A stretch of 64,000 nucleotides of DNA from Burhinus oedicnemus (lineage: Eukaryota; Chordata; Aves; Charadriiformes; Burhinidae), in NCBI GenBank assembly GCA_008921705.1, contig VFFE01007563.1, forward strand, positions 1,334,071-1,398,070, read 5' to 3'. How positions within the stretch are numbered: the stretch's first letter is position 1; each line of letters begins with the position of its first letter. Below the pieces are notes generated by a model. That model did no database searches. It had not been told where the DNA came from and saw only the letters and a program-made list of their open reading frames with translations. Position numbers and translations under genes: made by a program. Shown here piece by piece: positions 1 through 11,946 of the stretch.

Positions 1-1248
1 GATTTTTTTCTTGAGGTAGGGAGTTTTTAGGTTTTCTGTTTTAACAGTTTGTGAGAAATTGAAGCAGAAATTACAACATAAGAATGTGTTTGGCTGAGCT
101 CTTTTAAACATTGGCTACAGCATCCTGGTGTGCGGATACTGTTAGGAGAAACAGGTTGTCTTGCTAGGACACACCAATCATGGAACCTATATCTACATTT
201 AACAGTCCACAGACCTCTCAGGATTCGTCAAGTCCAGGTTTCCACACATGCCCTTTTGTCATTTTCTGGTTTTTGTTTAACTTCTGACATTTCTGTACCT
301 TTCATTTTGCACCATTCTGTCTGAAAGACAGACAGACACATTCTCTTTGAGAAGGTGTCTTTCTGTCATGAGTCATAGAAGATGAAAATAGCCACTGCAA
401 TTTTAATTATGGGGGAAAATAAACAATATTTGACTGAAAAAGCCAAACTGCTACATTCACGCAAATGCTTAGCTACATATATGGAACGCACATAGAAAAT
501 TATCTTTGATGTTCATACCCAAATCTATGGAGTATAAAATTTTCTTTGCTAGTTACCCTAAATTAGTGGTAAATTATTTTTCTTTTTTTAAGTGATATGA
601 GCCACTTTCTATTATTAAGTTTTTTGGGAGTGATTTGCTTTTTCTTAATTTTGTTTTTATTTAAAACCATAAATTAAATAATTCGTATGGCTAATTCCTA
701 GCATTTTCATTTATTTACAAGGTTTACCATTAATTTCTGTTACACTTAGTAAGAAATCTGAAAGTTGTATGATACTGGTTTTTATATGTGTACCGAGTAA
801 CTTTGATTTGCAGATTTGGCTACTTTCTTCAAATACTCTGAACTAAGAATTTGCATGTTGCTCTCAGTCACAGCATACACAGAGTTCATTGTTTCCATGA
901 ACACCCCTGGCAGTAAAGTCCCTGGCCAGGGTCTTAGTGGAGAGCAACAATAAAGTGGTGCTAACTCAGCTGAACGAAATGTAGTGAGGCATAACCTCAG
1001 GTTGCTCACATAAGCATAGCACCGTTGTAGTCAATAGAGTTATGTTAGTTAATGTTGGTGCATTACGTTCAAAAGCTTCAGGTATTCACAGGAATCTAAT
1101 TAAGATTATGAGAGTTATTATCTAGTAATACCATTTACTTTATTATTAACCATGTCACAGTGCTTGGTACCAGCATTTGCAAAGAGCTTTCTAGTAATGT
1201 GGATGGAAAGTTTCATAGACTGTGCTGTTTCTTCTTTTTCCCACACAG

Positions 1249-1324
1249 ATATGCATACTATGTGGCATTTTTTCTCTCTTTCAAAGAATACCTTCAGGCT
1301 GAAGTTCTCTCACAGATGTCAAAG
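1249..1324 (+). CDS. Candidate internal coding exon, unknown protein
   Basis: A strong 3' splice site (pyrimidine tract then CCACACAG, ending at 1248) is followed by 76 bases and a consensus 5' splice site AAAG|GTAAGC at 1325. The first base completes a codon begun in an upstream exon, and the next 25 codons are open and end on a codon boundary. The peptide begins YAYYVAFFLSFKEYL and ends QMSK; I do not recognise it. The outgoing phase (0) fits the candidate exons at 17720 and 28325. No upstream partner lies in the window. It may be a real exon of a large plus-strand gene or a chance arrangement; no homology supports it. Confidence 0.2.
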
Positions 1325-2603
1325 GTAAGCACAAAGCCCAAATGTGTCAATATCTGATGTTCCAGATGAAATGACTCCACTATGGGGTCAGTGAGATCAG
1401 CACATTGATTGTGAAGCTTGCAGTCCCCACAAAAGTGGTCAACAACAGCCAGTCTCACAGAGTATTAAGTTTCTGCATCCGAATCTTCAGTTGATTTTTT
1501 GCACACATTTCAAATTAATTAGCTAAAACTTCTGCTACTCGTAATGAATGAGACTCAGACAGTGAAGTGCTCCTTACAAAATTGAAACGTGTGATTAATG
1601 ACCTGTCTCAAGGTTATTTTTGTGTTGCATGGAAAGACCATAGTTCTTCATGTAACGTTTTGCTGGGCTACTGTCAGACACACAGCGAAAGGGAGGTATT
1701 TCTGAGCAGGTGTCATCCTTGGGCATGGCGATACTGCACTTGCAGAGCATGCAGAACTGTGTTGCTGCATAGCCATGCACGATTTGCTGTAAACAAAGCG
1801 TTTCAGTTCAGAGGGCCTGGGGACATTGCTCCTTGCAACAGCAGGATGTATTGTGGACTATTCCAAATCTTCAGCTTATGTGATCAGCAAAGCTCCATGT
1901 GTTCATCAAAGCTATGCCAATTTAGTCAAAACTGAGAACAGAGTCCTAAAAGTTTGGAGGTTTTGCCTTTCTAATTTGGTGGTCAAAACACTCATTGATT
2001 CTACCCTGTAGCTAAAGAAACAGAAACTGCTCTTAAGCACACATTACGTCTTGCATTAGGCACCATTTTATGCCTTTGCATGAATACCATTTGGAGGAGG
2101 TCAAAGCTATTCCAGAGTGTGTATGTTTCCTGAGAAAGGGCATCCCAGCGATGCATTAATATATAGTCTGATTCATGCTGAATCAATGAAGTAATTTAAC
2201 TGTTGTGAGCCTGCGGCCAGTGATGCATAAATCAAAAGATGGGGCCTCACATCATTCATGCTCATACTCTGTCAACATGATCACCGCTGCATTCCCCTTA
2301 CTTATTGTCATCACTTTCAGGACTGTGTGACAGTTTGCCTATTATAACTACCCAGAAAGTGTTTTGCCTAAAAATAGTCCTCTCCAGACTACAACACACC
2401 ACATCATCAGTTTCTGACTGAGAAAATATGGGCATTCACAGGTTCCAGTTTGCTGATTTTAGCCACTCACTGGTAATTCTGCTGGTTTGGCAATTGGTTG
2501 TCAGCACTGAAAGGTCTGCAGTGCAGAGGGCTGTGCAACTTTGTTCAAGCTGTGTCTTGATGAGATGAATTCTAATGAATCCCCTCCTCTACACGCCGAA
2601 GCT

Positions 2604-2626
2604 TAATCCCTATTCAGAAGGGATTA
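2604..2626. repeat. Inverted repeat made of two TAATCC-type sites
   Basis: TAATCCCT at 2604-2611 and its exact reverse complement AGGGATTA at 2619-2626 are separated by 7 bases. TAATCC is the known core of bicoid-class homeodomain factors (OTX, CRX, PITX), so this is a head-to-head pair of possible sites. Whether it is bound is inference; short palindromes also arise by chance. Confidence 0.4.
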
Positions 2627-4056
2627 GTATTCAAATTTATCATAGAATCAAGAGTGATTAGTGGTCTATCACATACAGTATGTCATGGAATATTCACTGG
2701 AAAGCTTGGGACATTTCTTGTTTATTTCTCTATCTTTATGATATTCCTGGAGTTAGCAGGGTGGTCTTTCTGGCTGTTGTCATTTGCCACTAGAAATTAG
2801 TGATTAAAATGTTGTGAGGATCTGGTAGGGAAAACTTCAAGTCCGGCTGCACTGCGCGACACTTAGCAGCTGTATGCAAATGATGAGAAAAGTGCTTCGT
2901 TTCCTGGGGGAAGGTCAGTATGAATTCTGGTTGGGTGCATTGGCTCAGTAGACGTAGTTTTGATCCTGCCTGTCTAAAGAAGTTTCTAATGGGACATTTG
3001 ATCGCAAGCATGCGCTACAGTGGAGGGCTTGTAATGGAGCATTTAACTGAAGAAGACTTGCAGATACAGGACATGGATAGTCAATAAAAGGGCTCTTTTA
3101 GAGTTCCTCCCTTAATAAAATGGAGCTAGGTGTCTTCCAAAACTTAGATAAGTTTGAATCCTCTGAGGGATTAGATGGAACTATTTTGGAGAAAACAGGA
3201 AGGGTAGTACAATTAGGTAAGTGCATCACCAGTCAGTTCAAACTGGCAGCAGTTGCAGCTGTGAATCAAGTAGTTCCTGAGTTCAGAGTAACACTTAAGT
3301 GAAATTTCAGCACAGAAGTCTGTGTTGACTAATGACCTGGTAGTGGGCTGCAAGATTCTATATGTGCATTGCAAGAGTGCCTTTCTGTCTCCTCCTTTTC
3401 CTTTCTAGTCCATGTAACAGAAAGTTTAGGAAGGATATTTCCAATTATCTCATAGCGATAGGGGTTACGGAGCACAAACAAGAACAATATTTCTTCCTCT
3501 TTCTATTAAAAATGTAAATGTATACTGTTTTCTGGCATACTTGTTACAAATTTTTTCATGTTCATTTCTGATTCAAAGACCACTAAAATCAATGAAAATC
3601 TTGCCTTGATCTCACTATTGTGGGGGTTTTGGTTCTTAAGAAGGTTGAATGAGAAGCAGAATGGGGAATGTTTTCAGGTCAGAAAAAATGACAAAGCACC
3701 TGATTAGTGTATAGGTCACTGGATTGAAAAAAGAACAATCGTATTGTGGATATATAAGCAAACAGCTCAGTATTTATCACTTGCATATTGAAACTGCCAA
3801 GGAATTGCATCTCCAATCAATCTCCTGCAGTACCACCATGTAGAAAACCAGTGTGATCTTGGAGTAGTCCACTACTTTATAGATGTAGGAAACATTTGAT
3901 ATAAATAAGAAATGTGAGCAAGGGACAGTAAGGGAGGACCTAGAAGCATTAATGTTTGTCCATTCCCACTTAAGCTGGAAGTTCTCATCTGTCAGTAATG
4001 TGCTATTACTTTGCAATTTCTTGTACATGTCTTGGGTGTGTGATGTTTCCTAGTTA

Positions 4057-4200
4057 CAGAATCACAGGGGTTGGAAAGGACCTCTGGAGATCATCTGGTC
4101 CAACCCCCTGCCAGAACAGGTTCACCTAGAGCAGGTTGCACAGGATGACATCCAGGCAGGTTTGGAATGTCTCCAGAGTCAGACACTCCACCATCTCAGA
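4057..4200 (-). mobile_element. CR1 LINE 3' fragment
   Basis: Read on the minus strand this is the 3' tail of a chicken-repeat-1 (CR1) non-LTR retrotransposon. On the plus strand it begins with the reversed octamer AGAATCACAG, then the block GGTTGGAAAGGACCTCTGG, the CATCTGGTCCAACC motif and CACCTAGAGCAGGTTGCACA. Similarity fades after the 'tctccagagtcagacactcc' part near 4180-4200, so the 5' side is truncated, which is usual for CR1. It carries no coding capacity. It belongs to the same subfamily as the copies at 37194 and 40873. Confidence 0.9.
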
Positions 4201-5281
4201 TGCTAGGCGAATATGACTCCTTTGGTGCCCGTTACCACATATTTAGGGCATCCTGTCATACTGGCATTGTGTTTACAGGATCAATAAGGAGTTAAGTAAA
4301 AGCTTAAATTGTCAAATGTGTCACATAAGTACCTTAAAAATTTAGTTTGCACATACATACTTAGCTTTTACTGACTCTTAAATTAGATGTAGGTCATGGT
4401 CAAAGTGAACTGCTAGTTTATGTACAGAGAGGGAAATCGTGTTCTTAGGAGGTGCAAAAACTGGCCTACTCCTGTTGCAATGAGTTTCAGCTCACTTTGT
4501 GATCTCATTGTTTAATATCTGTGGTCTGAGAGCAACAGAGTACTCAGAGTCAGTTTCAACTGGTGTAAATTAGCTTACATCAGCCAAGCATCAGTATCAT
4601 CAGCTGGCAACACTACCACTGCAAAGACCTGATTATATTGAAGGAAGCAGGACAGCTAGGTGAACAGGAAGCCATAAAAAGGATGGGAAAAGCTCTAGAT
4701 GTGACATTCCTATTATAGCTAACAATGCTGTATCAGCTCCCTGGTCACACCGAATTCAAAGCCAAATAAGTGTGGGTGAGGCATATCCCCTCCCCCTGCA
4801 TAGTCCCCAGTTGCAGCCTCACTCCAAAGCTATGTTTAGTTAAATGAGGAATATTGTACAGCGTATGCTGGAGCTGGGGAGCTATTCCCTACCACTAGCA
4901 AACAGCCATTTCATACCTCAGAATGTAAAATTAGATGACATTATTTGCTTAGATTCCTGAATGTTGTGTTCAGGTTGTGAAAAAGTCTTCTGAAAATCTA
5001 CTGACAGATGGATATTTCAAAATAATGTTATTTATGGAAGATTCCTGACAAAAAGATACAAGGAAACAAGGAATGCAAAGGCTCTAAAGGAGAGAAGACA
5101 ATGAGAAAGAACTAAAAATGTCTTGGAATACACTCTGACGAGAGGTGAAAAAAGGAATTTTAGTTGGAAATTCTGCCCTTCAAGAGTAAAGACAGTTTGA
5201 ATAAGCCTCAGGAAAGAAGATAAAGGAATGCATCACTTACAGTGACTGGTCTTGCTGTGAACAAAGATACAGCTCACCTAT
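4201..5281. other. Unique AT-rich DNA between CR1 and LTR
   Basis: There is no recognisable gene or repeat here. The minus-strand 3' end of the LTR at 5282 abuts this stretch, and no primer-binding-site-like or gag-like sequence continues on this side. That is why I treat the LTR as solo. Confidence 0.5.
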
Positions 5282-5966
5282 TGTTGTGACTTGGGCCAGA
5301 CTGGCCACCGAGGTGAATGACAGATGCTCTTCCCCACCTCTTTCTTCAAGGAGAGGATGGAAAGAGAGAAAGAGACTTACGAGCTTAGAGGGAACTAAAC
5401 TACTTTCATGAAATACTAATAATAGAATAAAAAGAAGATAATGAAATATATACAAAACCATATCAAGGTCTCAGGATGATGATCATGTCACCAGCAGACA
5501 CTGGGGAAGTCCCAGACTGGGTTCAGTGACGGATGGAAACTGGATTCCAGATCTGGATTCAGGATTGGGATCAAAAGCAGAAGAACAGATAGCGTCCTCC
5601 TTGGACACTAGCCTTTGTAGAAAGAAGGCTGACCCTTTCATCCCTCAGCTTTTATACTGAGCTTGAGGCAGATGGGATGGAATACCCTGTGGGTCAGTTT
5701 TGGGTCACCTGTCCTGTCTGCTCCTCCCCACAGGTGTGACCCCTCTACGCTTTTCTGCTTCTGACCCTCCAACAGGGCAAGTAACAAAGTTGGCTGGCAT
5801 TGGATGTTACTGCAAGAAGTATAGGCAAGAGCCTCTCTGCGTCCCATTCCTTGGCATCAACTATAAACATGGGTCTTATCACTCTAAGAACGAACAGTTT
5901 CTGCACAACATGCTGTTAATTTCAGCAGTTAGAAGAGGCCTAGTTAAAAAATAAAGTTACTGAACA
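5282..5966 (-). mobile_element. Solo LTR of an avian endogenous retrovirus
   Basis: On the minus strand this has LTR layout. The U3 region includes a block around 5655-5745 that matches the U3 of the LTR at 35499-36026 (gggagg..gacag..gtgaccc..tattccat order). A TATA box (TATAAAA) lies at 5656-5650. A T-rich R/U5 segment follows (about 5410-5470), and the element ends CACAACA at 5282, the expected CA terminus. The other end is less certain; TGTTC at 5966 is the best TG start, and I find no clean target duplication. No internal retroviral sequence lies on either side, so recombination between two LTRs is the likely origin. Short ORFs inside it are not genes. Confidence 0.7.
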
Positions 5967-6071
5967 AAATTGGTCCTGTTTTATCTCAAGCACTTAGCAG
6001 TTTCATCATTCTCACTGGAGGCTTATAGCTGGCAAAATACCTTCTTAATGCATGCTGTACTGCTGTTTTGT

Positions 6072-6093
6072 AAAAAAAAAAAAAAAAAAAAAA
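6072..6093 (+). repeat. Poly-A tract left of the gap (22 A)
   Basis: A run of 22 A follows TTTTGT and precedes CACAATACTAACAC and the N run. It may be the tail of a retroposed sequence or simple low complexity. It is probably the reason the assembly broke here. Confidence 0.9.
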
Positions 6094-6107
6094 CACAATA
6101 CTAACAC

Positions 6108-6127
6108 NNNNNNNNNNNNNNNNNNNN
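6108..6127. other. Assembly gap of 20 N
   Basis: Twenty N characters are present. A fixed round number suggests a placeholder of unknown true size. Both flanks carry TTGT followed by a long A run, so the two contig ends may overlap. Any ORF drawn through this region is meaningless. Confidence 0.99.
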
Positions 6128-6131
6128 TTGT

Positions 6132-6151
6132 AAAAAAAAAAAAAAAAAAAA
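6132..6151 (+). repeat. Poly-A tract right of the gap (20 A)
   Basis: TTGT (6128-6131) followed by 20 A repeats the left flank of the gap (TTGT at 6068-6071 plus 22 A). Past the A run the sequence becomes unique. Confidence 0.9.
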
Positions 6152-9100
6152 CAGCTAAAATAATGTGCCGTCCTGTGTGCCCTCAAAGCATCCTTGTTCA
6201 GGCGGAGTGTCTCAGAGAATCTCCTCTCCTCTGCTGCAGTGGTTTTATTCTCATTTGTAGTGCTTCTGAGCACATACACCTACAACCAAATAATACATAT
6301 AGGGATTTAACTAAATCCCTTTGCTGGGTAATTATTGATTGATCTTGCTAGCTTGAAGTTAGTATAGCTAAAAAAGGGAATGAAAGAAGAAAAGCTTGTA
6401 GCAAGGTGTCTTGTATTTCTCTTTTATATCTTAAAATAAGAGAAAACTTTACAATTGTATGTTGCATCAGTTCAGAGAGTTAAAACAGTAGCTGCTCTGA
6501 GACAGACTGTGAAGGGGAGACCATGGTAAGAAATAGCAAATTTAAACTCTGCGATCCTATTTATCATCCAATCAGAAAGTTTACCACAGTACGGTCTGCT
6601 GTTATCTTATGTTCACGTGGTGTAAGCAGTAATCTTGTTCATTGCATAAGGGATACTGATTGCCTTACAGGTGCTTCGCATTATTTGGAGCTTGTTACCT
6701 AAGTCTTGGTTACATTACAGCCTGTTGGTGCCACAGCTGGCTCTGCTAATGCTAGCTCTTATGGATTATACTGTCTCTATCTCCTGACCAGGTATTAATA
6801 GAGTTTCCTCAGTAACCCACAAGTGATTAATGAGATGAGAAGATAAAATACTCCACCTGCTGCAGCAGCCATGAAAGCTGAATTAATGAGTAGGGAAAAA
6901 CGGGAAAAGGAGTCTCAAGGCTTCAGTGTACTGAACAAGCCAGATCAGCTGCTTATTTGCCTCAGCTCCTAATGATGTTGTTTGCAAATGAGTTAGTGCT
7001 TCCTGAATTAGACCACTAGTAGACAGTCAATCCAGGGAAAATTATGCATTACTATGATAATTACTGTATACCATAAAAAATCCCTATCTGTCTGCAAGAC
7101 TATAATCTTAGGTAAAGTGCCTTGTACTCATTACTCTGTTGTGTAGTATTTGAGAACAGTAAATTGCCTATTAAAATACATGGTGGAATAAATGCACTGA
7201 TGAGAGTTTTAGTAGGATCTAGAGAGTGTGCATTGGATATAATTGACATGTATGTTTCCAGCATTTTGTTGGTAATATGAAGGAAAAAATTTTTGTTACA
7301 GTAAGCAGTTTACTTTATCAACCATAAACTTGGGTTCAAACTGTGTGACTCTAGCAAAACATGGAGAAAGCTTCTCCATCTTTATTTCAAATATATCAGT
7401 AATCTTTATCTGAAACATACTAGATGCAAAACAGTCATTTCTTGGCTTAAAATTAAATCCATTCATTTTCCCTGGTATGTTTAAATTAATGTAAATCTTA
7501 GCAACCTGAATCTAAACAGAATCCACAAGCAATCCTGTACCCTCTTTGAACAGGTAAACGTTTCAGCATACTCTGCAAAGTAATCCACTCAAACTGTTGA
7601 ACCAAAGGGAAATCCAGCCATAGAAGATACTGACTGAACATGTAGTCACCACTCCTATTGCTTATAAAAGGAACATGTCTCAGCAGCCAGGTGGATGGAA
7701 ATGTAAAGACTTTTACATTTTAAAGTCTCCCATTTTAAAACCAGTTTATCAACTTCCACTTTTTTTTAAGAGCTGAAGAGTTTTTAAGACATCATTTGCA
7801 GCTGATTTTTTAAACCAACACTTGCAGTTTTCAGCGAACAGTCAGAACTGACATCTGCAAGCGAGAGTTCTCACACTCAGCTACTGACTGCCAGCAGTCT
7901 TTCCACTTTCATTTCCATGGAAACTGGGCAAGGAAAGTTTGTAGAAAGTTTGTATTTTATTTTTTTTTTAAATTCTTATTATATTCACCCAACCACTCAA
8001 CTTGTAAGGATGGGAATTAGCCCACAGCATCCAGGGGAGTTCATATGTGACTGGTGCCTTTAGCAGATGGAGTCTAAAGCTGCCGCAAGATCTAAAGTTC
8101 ATTGGCTGGAGCTCCCTATTGTGACATTTTTACTCTTTTTGTTTTTCTTTACTGCTAAGTCTCAAAAGCTTTGGTGTTTCAGTAGCAGTTTTGCTCCTTA
8201 GGTGCATGCTAAACAGAGGGCTAATAGAAAGATGTAGCTTACTTGGATAGAGTTTTATGTCCGGTTTCTAGACTCCAGCCACTGTGTAGCTCATTGCAAG
8301 TGTATGTGTATTAGAGCTGGTAGTTATTCAATTCAGAGCTTTCTGTCATCAGAAAGAGAGCCTGCACTTACACAGGCTCTGAATCTGTTCTTGTTCACTC
8401 TGGTTTATAGCAGAACACCACTGAAGACACAGGTTCTGATTATGAGTTCATTTCTTTCTTATTCAGCTCATACAGTCATACATCTTCACTGAGCTCAATT
8501 AACTCATCCTGGATTTACCTGCAAATTAGATCCAGTTCAATACCACTTAACAAACGCGAATGTCAGCAAGTACTTCAGAAACCATTGTAACACGGAATTT
8601 GGTAGTCATCTCGATGACAGTACTGAAACTGCCCAAGCATAATATTACTGCAAGTTCTAGAAACCTACCTATTAGAACCAAATGAATCTCTCTGAATCTA
8701 TTTAGTCCTGTACAACAGTGAACACTGTTTGCAAATAAAAAACTCCCGCCCCCCAAAATAATTTTATTCATTCTCTCTAACAGTCTTTATGACAGTGCTG
8801 GATCTCATTTGTCTACTATTTTCAGAGGCATAAGATATTCAAAAATTCCAGAAGTGGCTGGATTAATCAGGTGTCAGTGAATACGTTAAGATGAATAATG
8901 AAAAAAGAAACCAAGAACCTATGAAAGTATTCTAATGGTTGATAATAAAAAGTTCAGCAATTATTTGATCATATTGCTGAATAATTAAAAAAAAATGAAA
9001 ATTTATTCAAGAAAAAATGTCAAAATTTGTATTATGAATAATTCATAATGAATAATTCATCCATCTCTGCATTATATAGAAATGTTCTTGCTATTCTGCA

Positions 9101-11661
9101 TATACATTTATACCGTTACTTTAAATCTTCAGTTCCAGTGGCTCCAGGCAGTGTTCGGCAGCTGAATAAATCCAGGACCACAGCAACCTGCCCATGCAAA
9201 CCAGAAGACCTAATAAACAATGTTTGCTTGTGACAGCCCAATTGACACTCCCACCGTGCTAGTCCAGTCTGATTATGGGTGCACAAGAGCTGTTGAACGT
9301 GCTCCCTTGTCAATGGTGGTTGTTGGAGTCTCCAGGAAGAGCTTCAGCCACAACTAGTCACAAGATTTCTGAGGTTACATCCCCTGTTCACATGCAGAAA
9401 CCTTTCTAAGACGCCCTTCTGCCCAGCTTTGACTGTCAGGACTTTCATTTCCCTCCCTGGGAGTCATCTCTCTCTCTGTATCACACTGAATTGAAATGGC
9501 CCTTGTTATACTCCTCACCTTGTGCGTCTCTCTCTGAGCTGCTTCTGAACCCTCACAGACCAGAAGTCCGCCTGCTGTTGAGTAACATGTTGGATGCAGT
9601 CTTTTCAAAGATGGGTCTTCCAGTTGCTACTAAAGCCCAGTATGCTCATATCAACTGTTCTTTGGTACAGTAGACTCATCCATTAGCTACATCCTCTTGG
9701 AAAGGAAAACAATACTTCAGACTTGCTTTAGAGTTGCTATTACAGCTTTCCCAGCTTCGCTTTTAGGGGATCTGCAACTTGAATGTCTCCTTGGACAACA
9801 GCTGTGGCCTTAAAGTCCACTGAAACATTTTGATTTAGGCCCATTTGTCTCATTATATTTACTAATCTACACTTGAAGCTCCCTACATACAATAGTGTAA
9901 AATATCATGAGCTTTTTGTTTACAAGGAAACAGCTAAGTCAGTGCCTGTAGTGCATGCAGGGAATCTTTTCTAGATGCAGAACAGCAGATAACAGAAACC
10001 CCCAAATACTTCCCTTCTACACTGATTTTGATGTTTCAGTGATTATTCAGTGGTTTGGATAGTTTTATTTTATCAAGTAGAAAGTCTGGCCATTTTCATT
10101 TCCTTTTTCGAAAATGTAACCTGCAATGGTGGTGTTCTCTGTCAGATTTCCCTTTTATGTAATTTTATAAGTTTATTGTGATAGTATTCAAAAGGCTGCG
10201 CCTCAAAAGTTCTATAACATATGGCATATATTTAACATTGCTTGTGAATTAAAAATAACAGCCTGCCATCTGCCTTTGTGAGCAGATTTTATCAAAGTCT
10301 AAATGAAAACCTCAAAGATGTGAATGTTGTCAATTAAAATATGAAACACTCAGGTTCATGACAGGGTAAAAGTGCTCAGACTTACCTTACTTGAACCTGA
10401 GTCACTAACAGCTTAGCCGCCATGTTTGAGTAGTCACCTTATACAGCAATAAAGCATCATATTGAGCATCAAGGACAAGTCTTGTTTTGAGAAAATCCAA
10501 GCTTCACAAGTCAGCCTATTGCCTGTTGATTTATCAGATATTAACTGTTTGAAAAGGTGTGATATTAGTAATTTTCACTTATGCTAGTTACTCAAATGAG
10601 CATTTCTATAAAATCTCATTAAATCTTTTCAGGAGCTGTTAGCTGATGGGTTCATAGTTTTAGCTGTAAGAGAGCAATACAGTATCAGCAATGCCTTCCC
10701 CAGCCTTCTCTACCAATAGAAGTTAAAGATACTAATAATTGATCATTGTTTCATTTTTGGCTTCAGGGGGTTTTTTGCTAAGCATGTAGATGTTTTTTAC
10801 TTTTTTAAATGAGGTAAATCTCTAAATGAAAATCCGTTTTAAAATAGAAAGTCAAAACATTTCATTTTGAAAATGTCAAAATGGAATACTGAGACTTTTA
10901 AAAGAAATCTCCCTCTCCCTCAATCTCACTTATTTTTTTGGCTAAAATTACTCACTAACTTGTCAAAAGATATAATTCTAGCCTGGCTGACACTGTCTGC
11001 CCATAGTGTTCTATATTTTTATGACCTTCTAACTTGATTATTGCAACTTTTTACCTGAATTACTTTCAACTGGTGTACCAGGACCTGTCAAGAGAGACTT
11101 GTTCCAGAGTTTTGACCTGCTGAGACCTGTTGAATCTAGAATATAACTCAAAATATGCACTGGAACAGTGCATGGTAATAGGACCAAACTCTCAGAACTG
11201 CTGTCAGCTGAACTCTGGATATGCTTTCTGTTAGATGTAGACCTTTTTTCAGTTTTGCACTCACTACTTAAAATATTTGCGTACTTTTTAAACTGATCAA
11301 GCTTTTTGATAATCTAAAAAAGAGAGGGGGGAAATACCACCTTTTGTTTCTACTTTTAACATGGAACAGAACTTCAGATGTCATAGTGATACTGTACAGT
11401 ATCTAAAAGAGTTTGTAACATCCCCTGAGATGAGTCACTGACAAGAGAGAAGCTGGTCAATATTTCAGTCAATTGCTCCATCCCTTGCTCATGTATGATA
11501 CTATATCATACAGAAAGTTCCTAATTCAAGTGAAACAAACTAAAATTGCGTATGTGGGTAGTGTAGAACTGAACCTTGTCACCTTTAGTTGCCCTGAACT
11601 GCTGAACGCTCTCAAAAAGAGGAATTCAAGAATAAGGTCTGGAATCTGAATGCTACAGAAA
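6152..11661. other. Unique DNA with regulatory-looking blocks, no gene
   Basis: No coding sequence or TE is recognised over 5.5 kb. Two blocks (6540-7070 and 10200-10660) are relatively balanced in composition, poor in simple repeats and dense in homeodomain, E-box and HMG-type cores; they are discussed as possible enhancers in the findings. The GC-richer patch at 9120-9680 has short ORFs on both strands and nothing identifiable. Confidence 0.5.
9034..9060. repeat. Tandem pair of a 13-bp near-palindrome
   Basis: ATGAATAATTCAT occurs at 9034-9046 and again at 9048-9060, one base apart. Each copy is itself an inverted repeat (ATGAAT-A-ATTCAT). It probably arose by slippage in AT-rich DNA; the core is similar to POU or homeodomain sites but no function can be assigned. 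Confidence 0.6.
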
Positions 11662-11946
11662 GATAGAATTGCAGAATACCAGATTGGAAGGGACCTCAAG
11701 GATAATCTGGTCCAACCTTCCTTGGCAAAAGGAAGGTTTAGACAAGATGACCCAGCACCTTGTCCAGCTGAATCTTAAAAGTGTCCAATGATGGGGAATC
11801 CACCAGTTCCCTGGGGAGATTATTCCAATGGCTGATTGTTCTCATTGTGAAAAATTTTCCTCTTGTGTCCAATCAGAATCTCCCCTGGAGTAACTTCTGC
11901 CCATTACCCCTCATCTTTTCCATGTGACTCCTTGTAAAAACAGAGT
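11662..11946 (-). mobile_element. CR1 LINE 3' region, about 285 bp
   Basis: This is a longer and more diverged CR1 fragment. On the plus strand it starts near the reversed octamer (AGAATTGCAGAATACC) and continues with GATTGGAAGGGACCTCAAGG, TCTGGTCCAACC, the 'cagctgaat..gtgtccaatgatgggg' part, 'ccctggggagattattccaatgg' and 'ctcttgtgtccaatcagaa', and ends in 'tccttgtaaaaacagag'. This is the usual order of the antisense CR1 3' segment in birds. It is 5' truncated and non-coding. Its block sequence differs from the 4057/37194/40873 copies, so it is a different and older subfamily. Confidence 0.9.

Larger units (their letters stand above)
1..4056. other. AT-rich unique DNA, no recognised gene
   Basis: I see no repeat family and no recognisable coding sequence here apart from the candidate exon at 1249-1324 and a small palindrome at 2604-2626, both listed separately. 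ORFs of up to 122 codons occur (for example 1567-1935), but they overlap one another in different frames and strands and carry no known motif, so I treat them as chance. The stretch 2215-2400 is slightly less AT-rich and low in simple repeats, which is compatible with a conserved non-coding block; that cannot be decided without an alignment. Confidence 0.6.

Noticed and set aside
1567..1935. 122-codon plus-strand ORF
   Set aside because: No motif, overlaps other ORFs on both strands, no splice or promoter support.
3120..3302. Open reading frame containing a GTAAGT donor near 3216
   Set aside because: No convincing upstream 3' splice site and no recognisable peptide.
5986..6342. ORFs running through the N gap on both strands
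   Set aside because: They include undetermined bases and poly-A, so they are artefacts.
10386..10423. Minus-strand ATGGCGGCTAAG followed after 38 bases by a GTAAGT donor, like a first coding exon
   Set aside because: No CpG island, promoter or upstream exon context; a single short match in AT-rich DNA is expected by chance.
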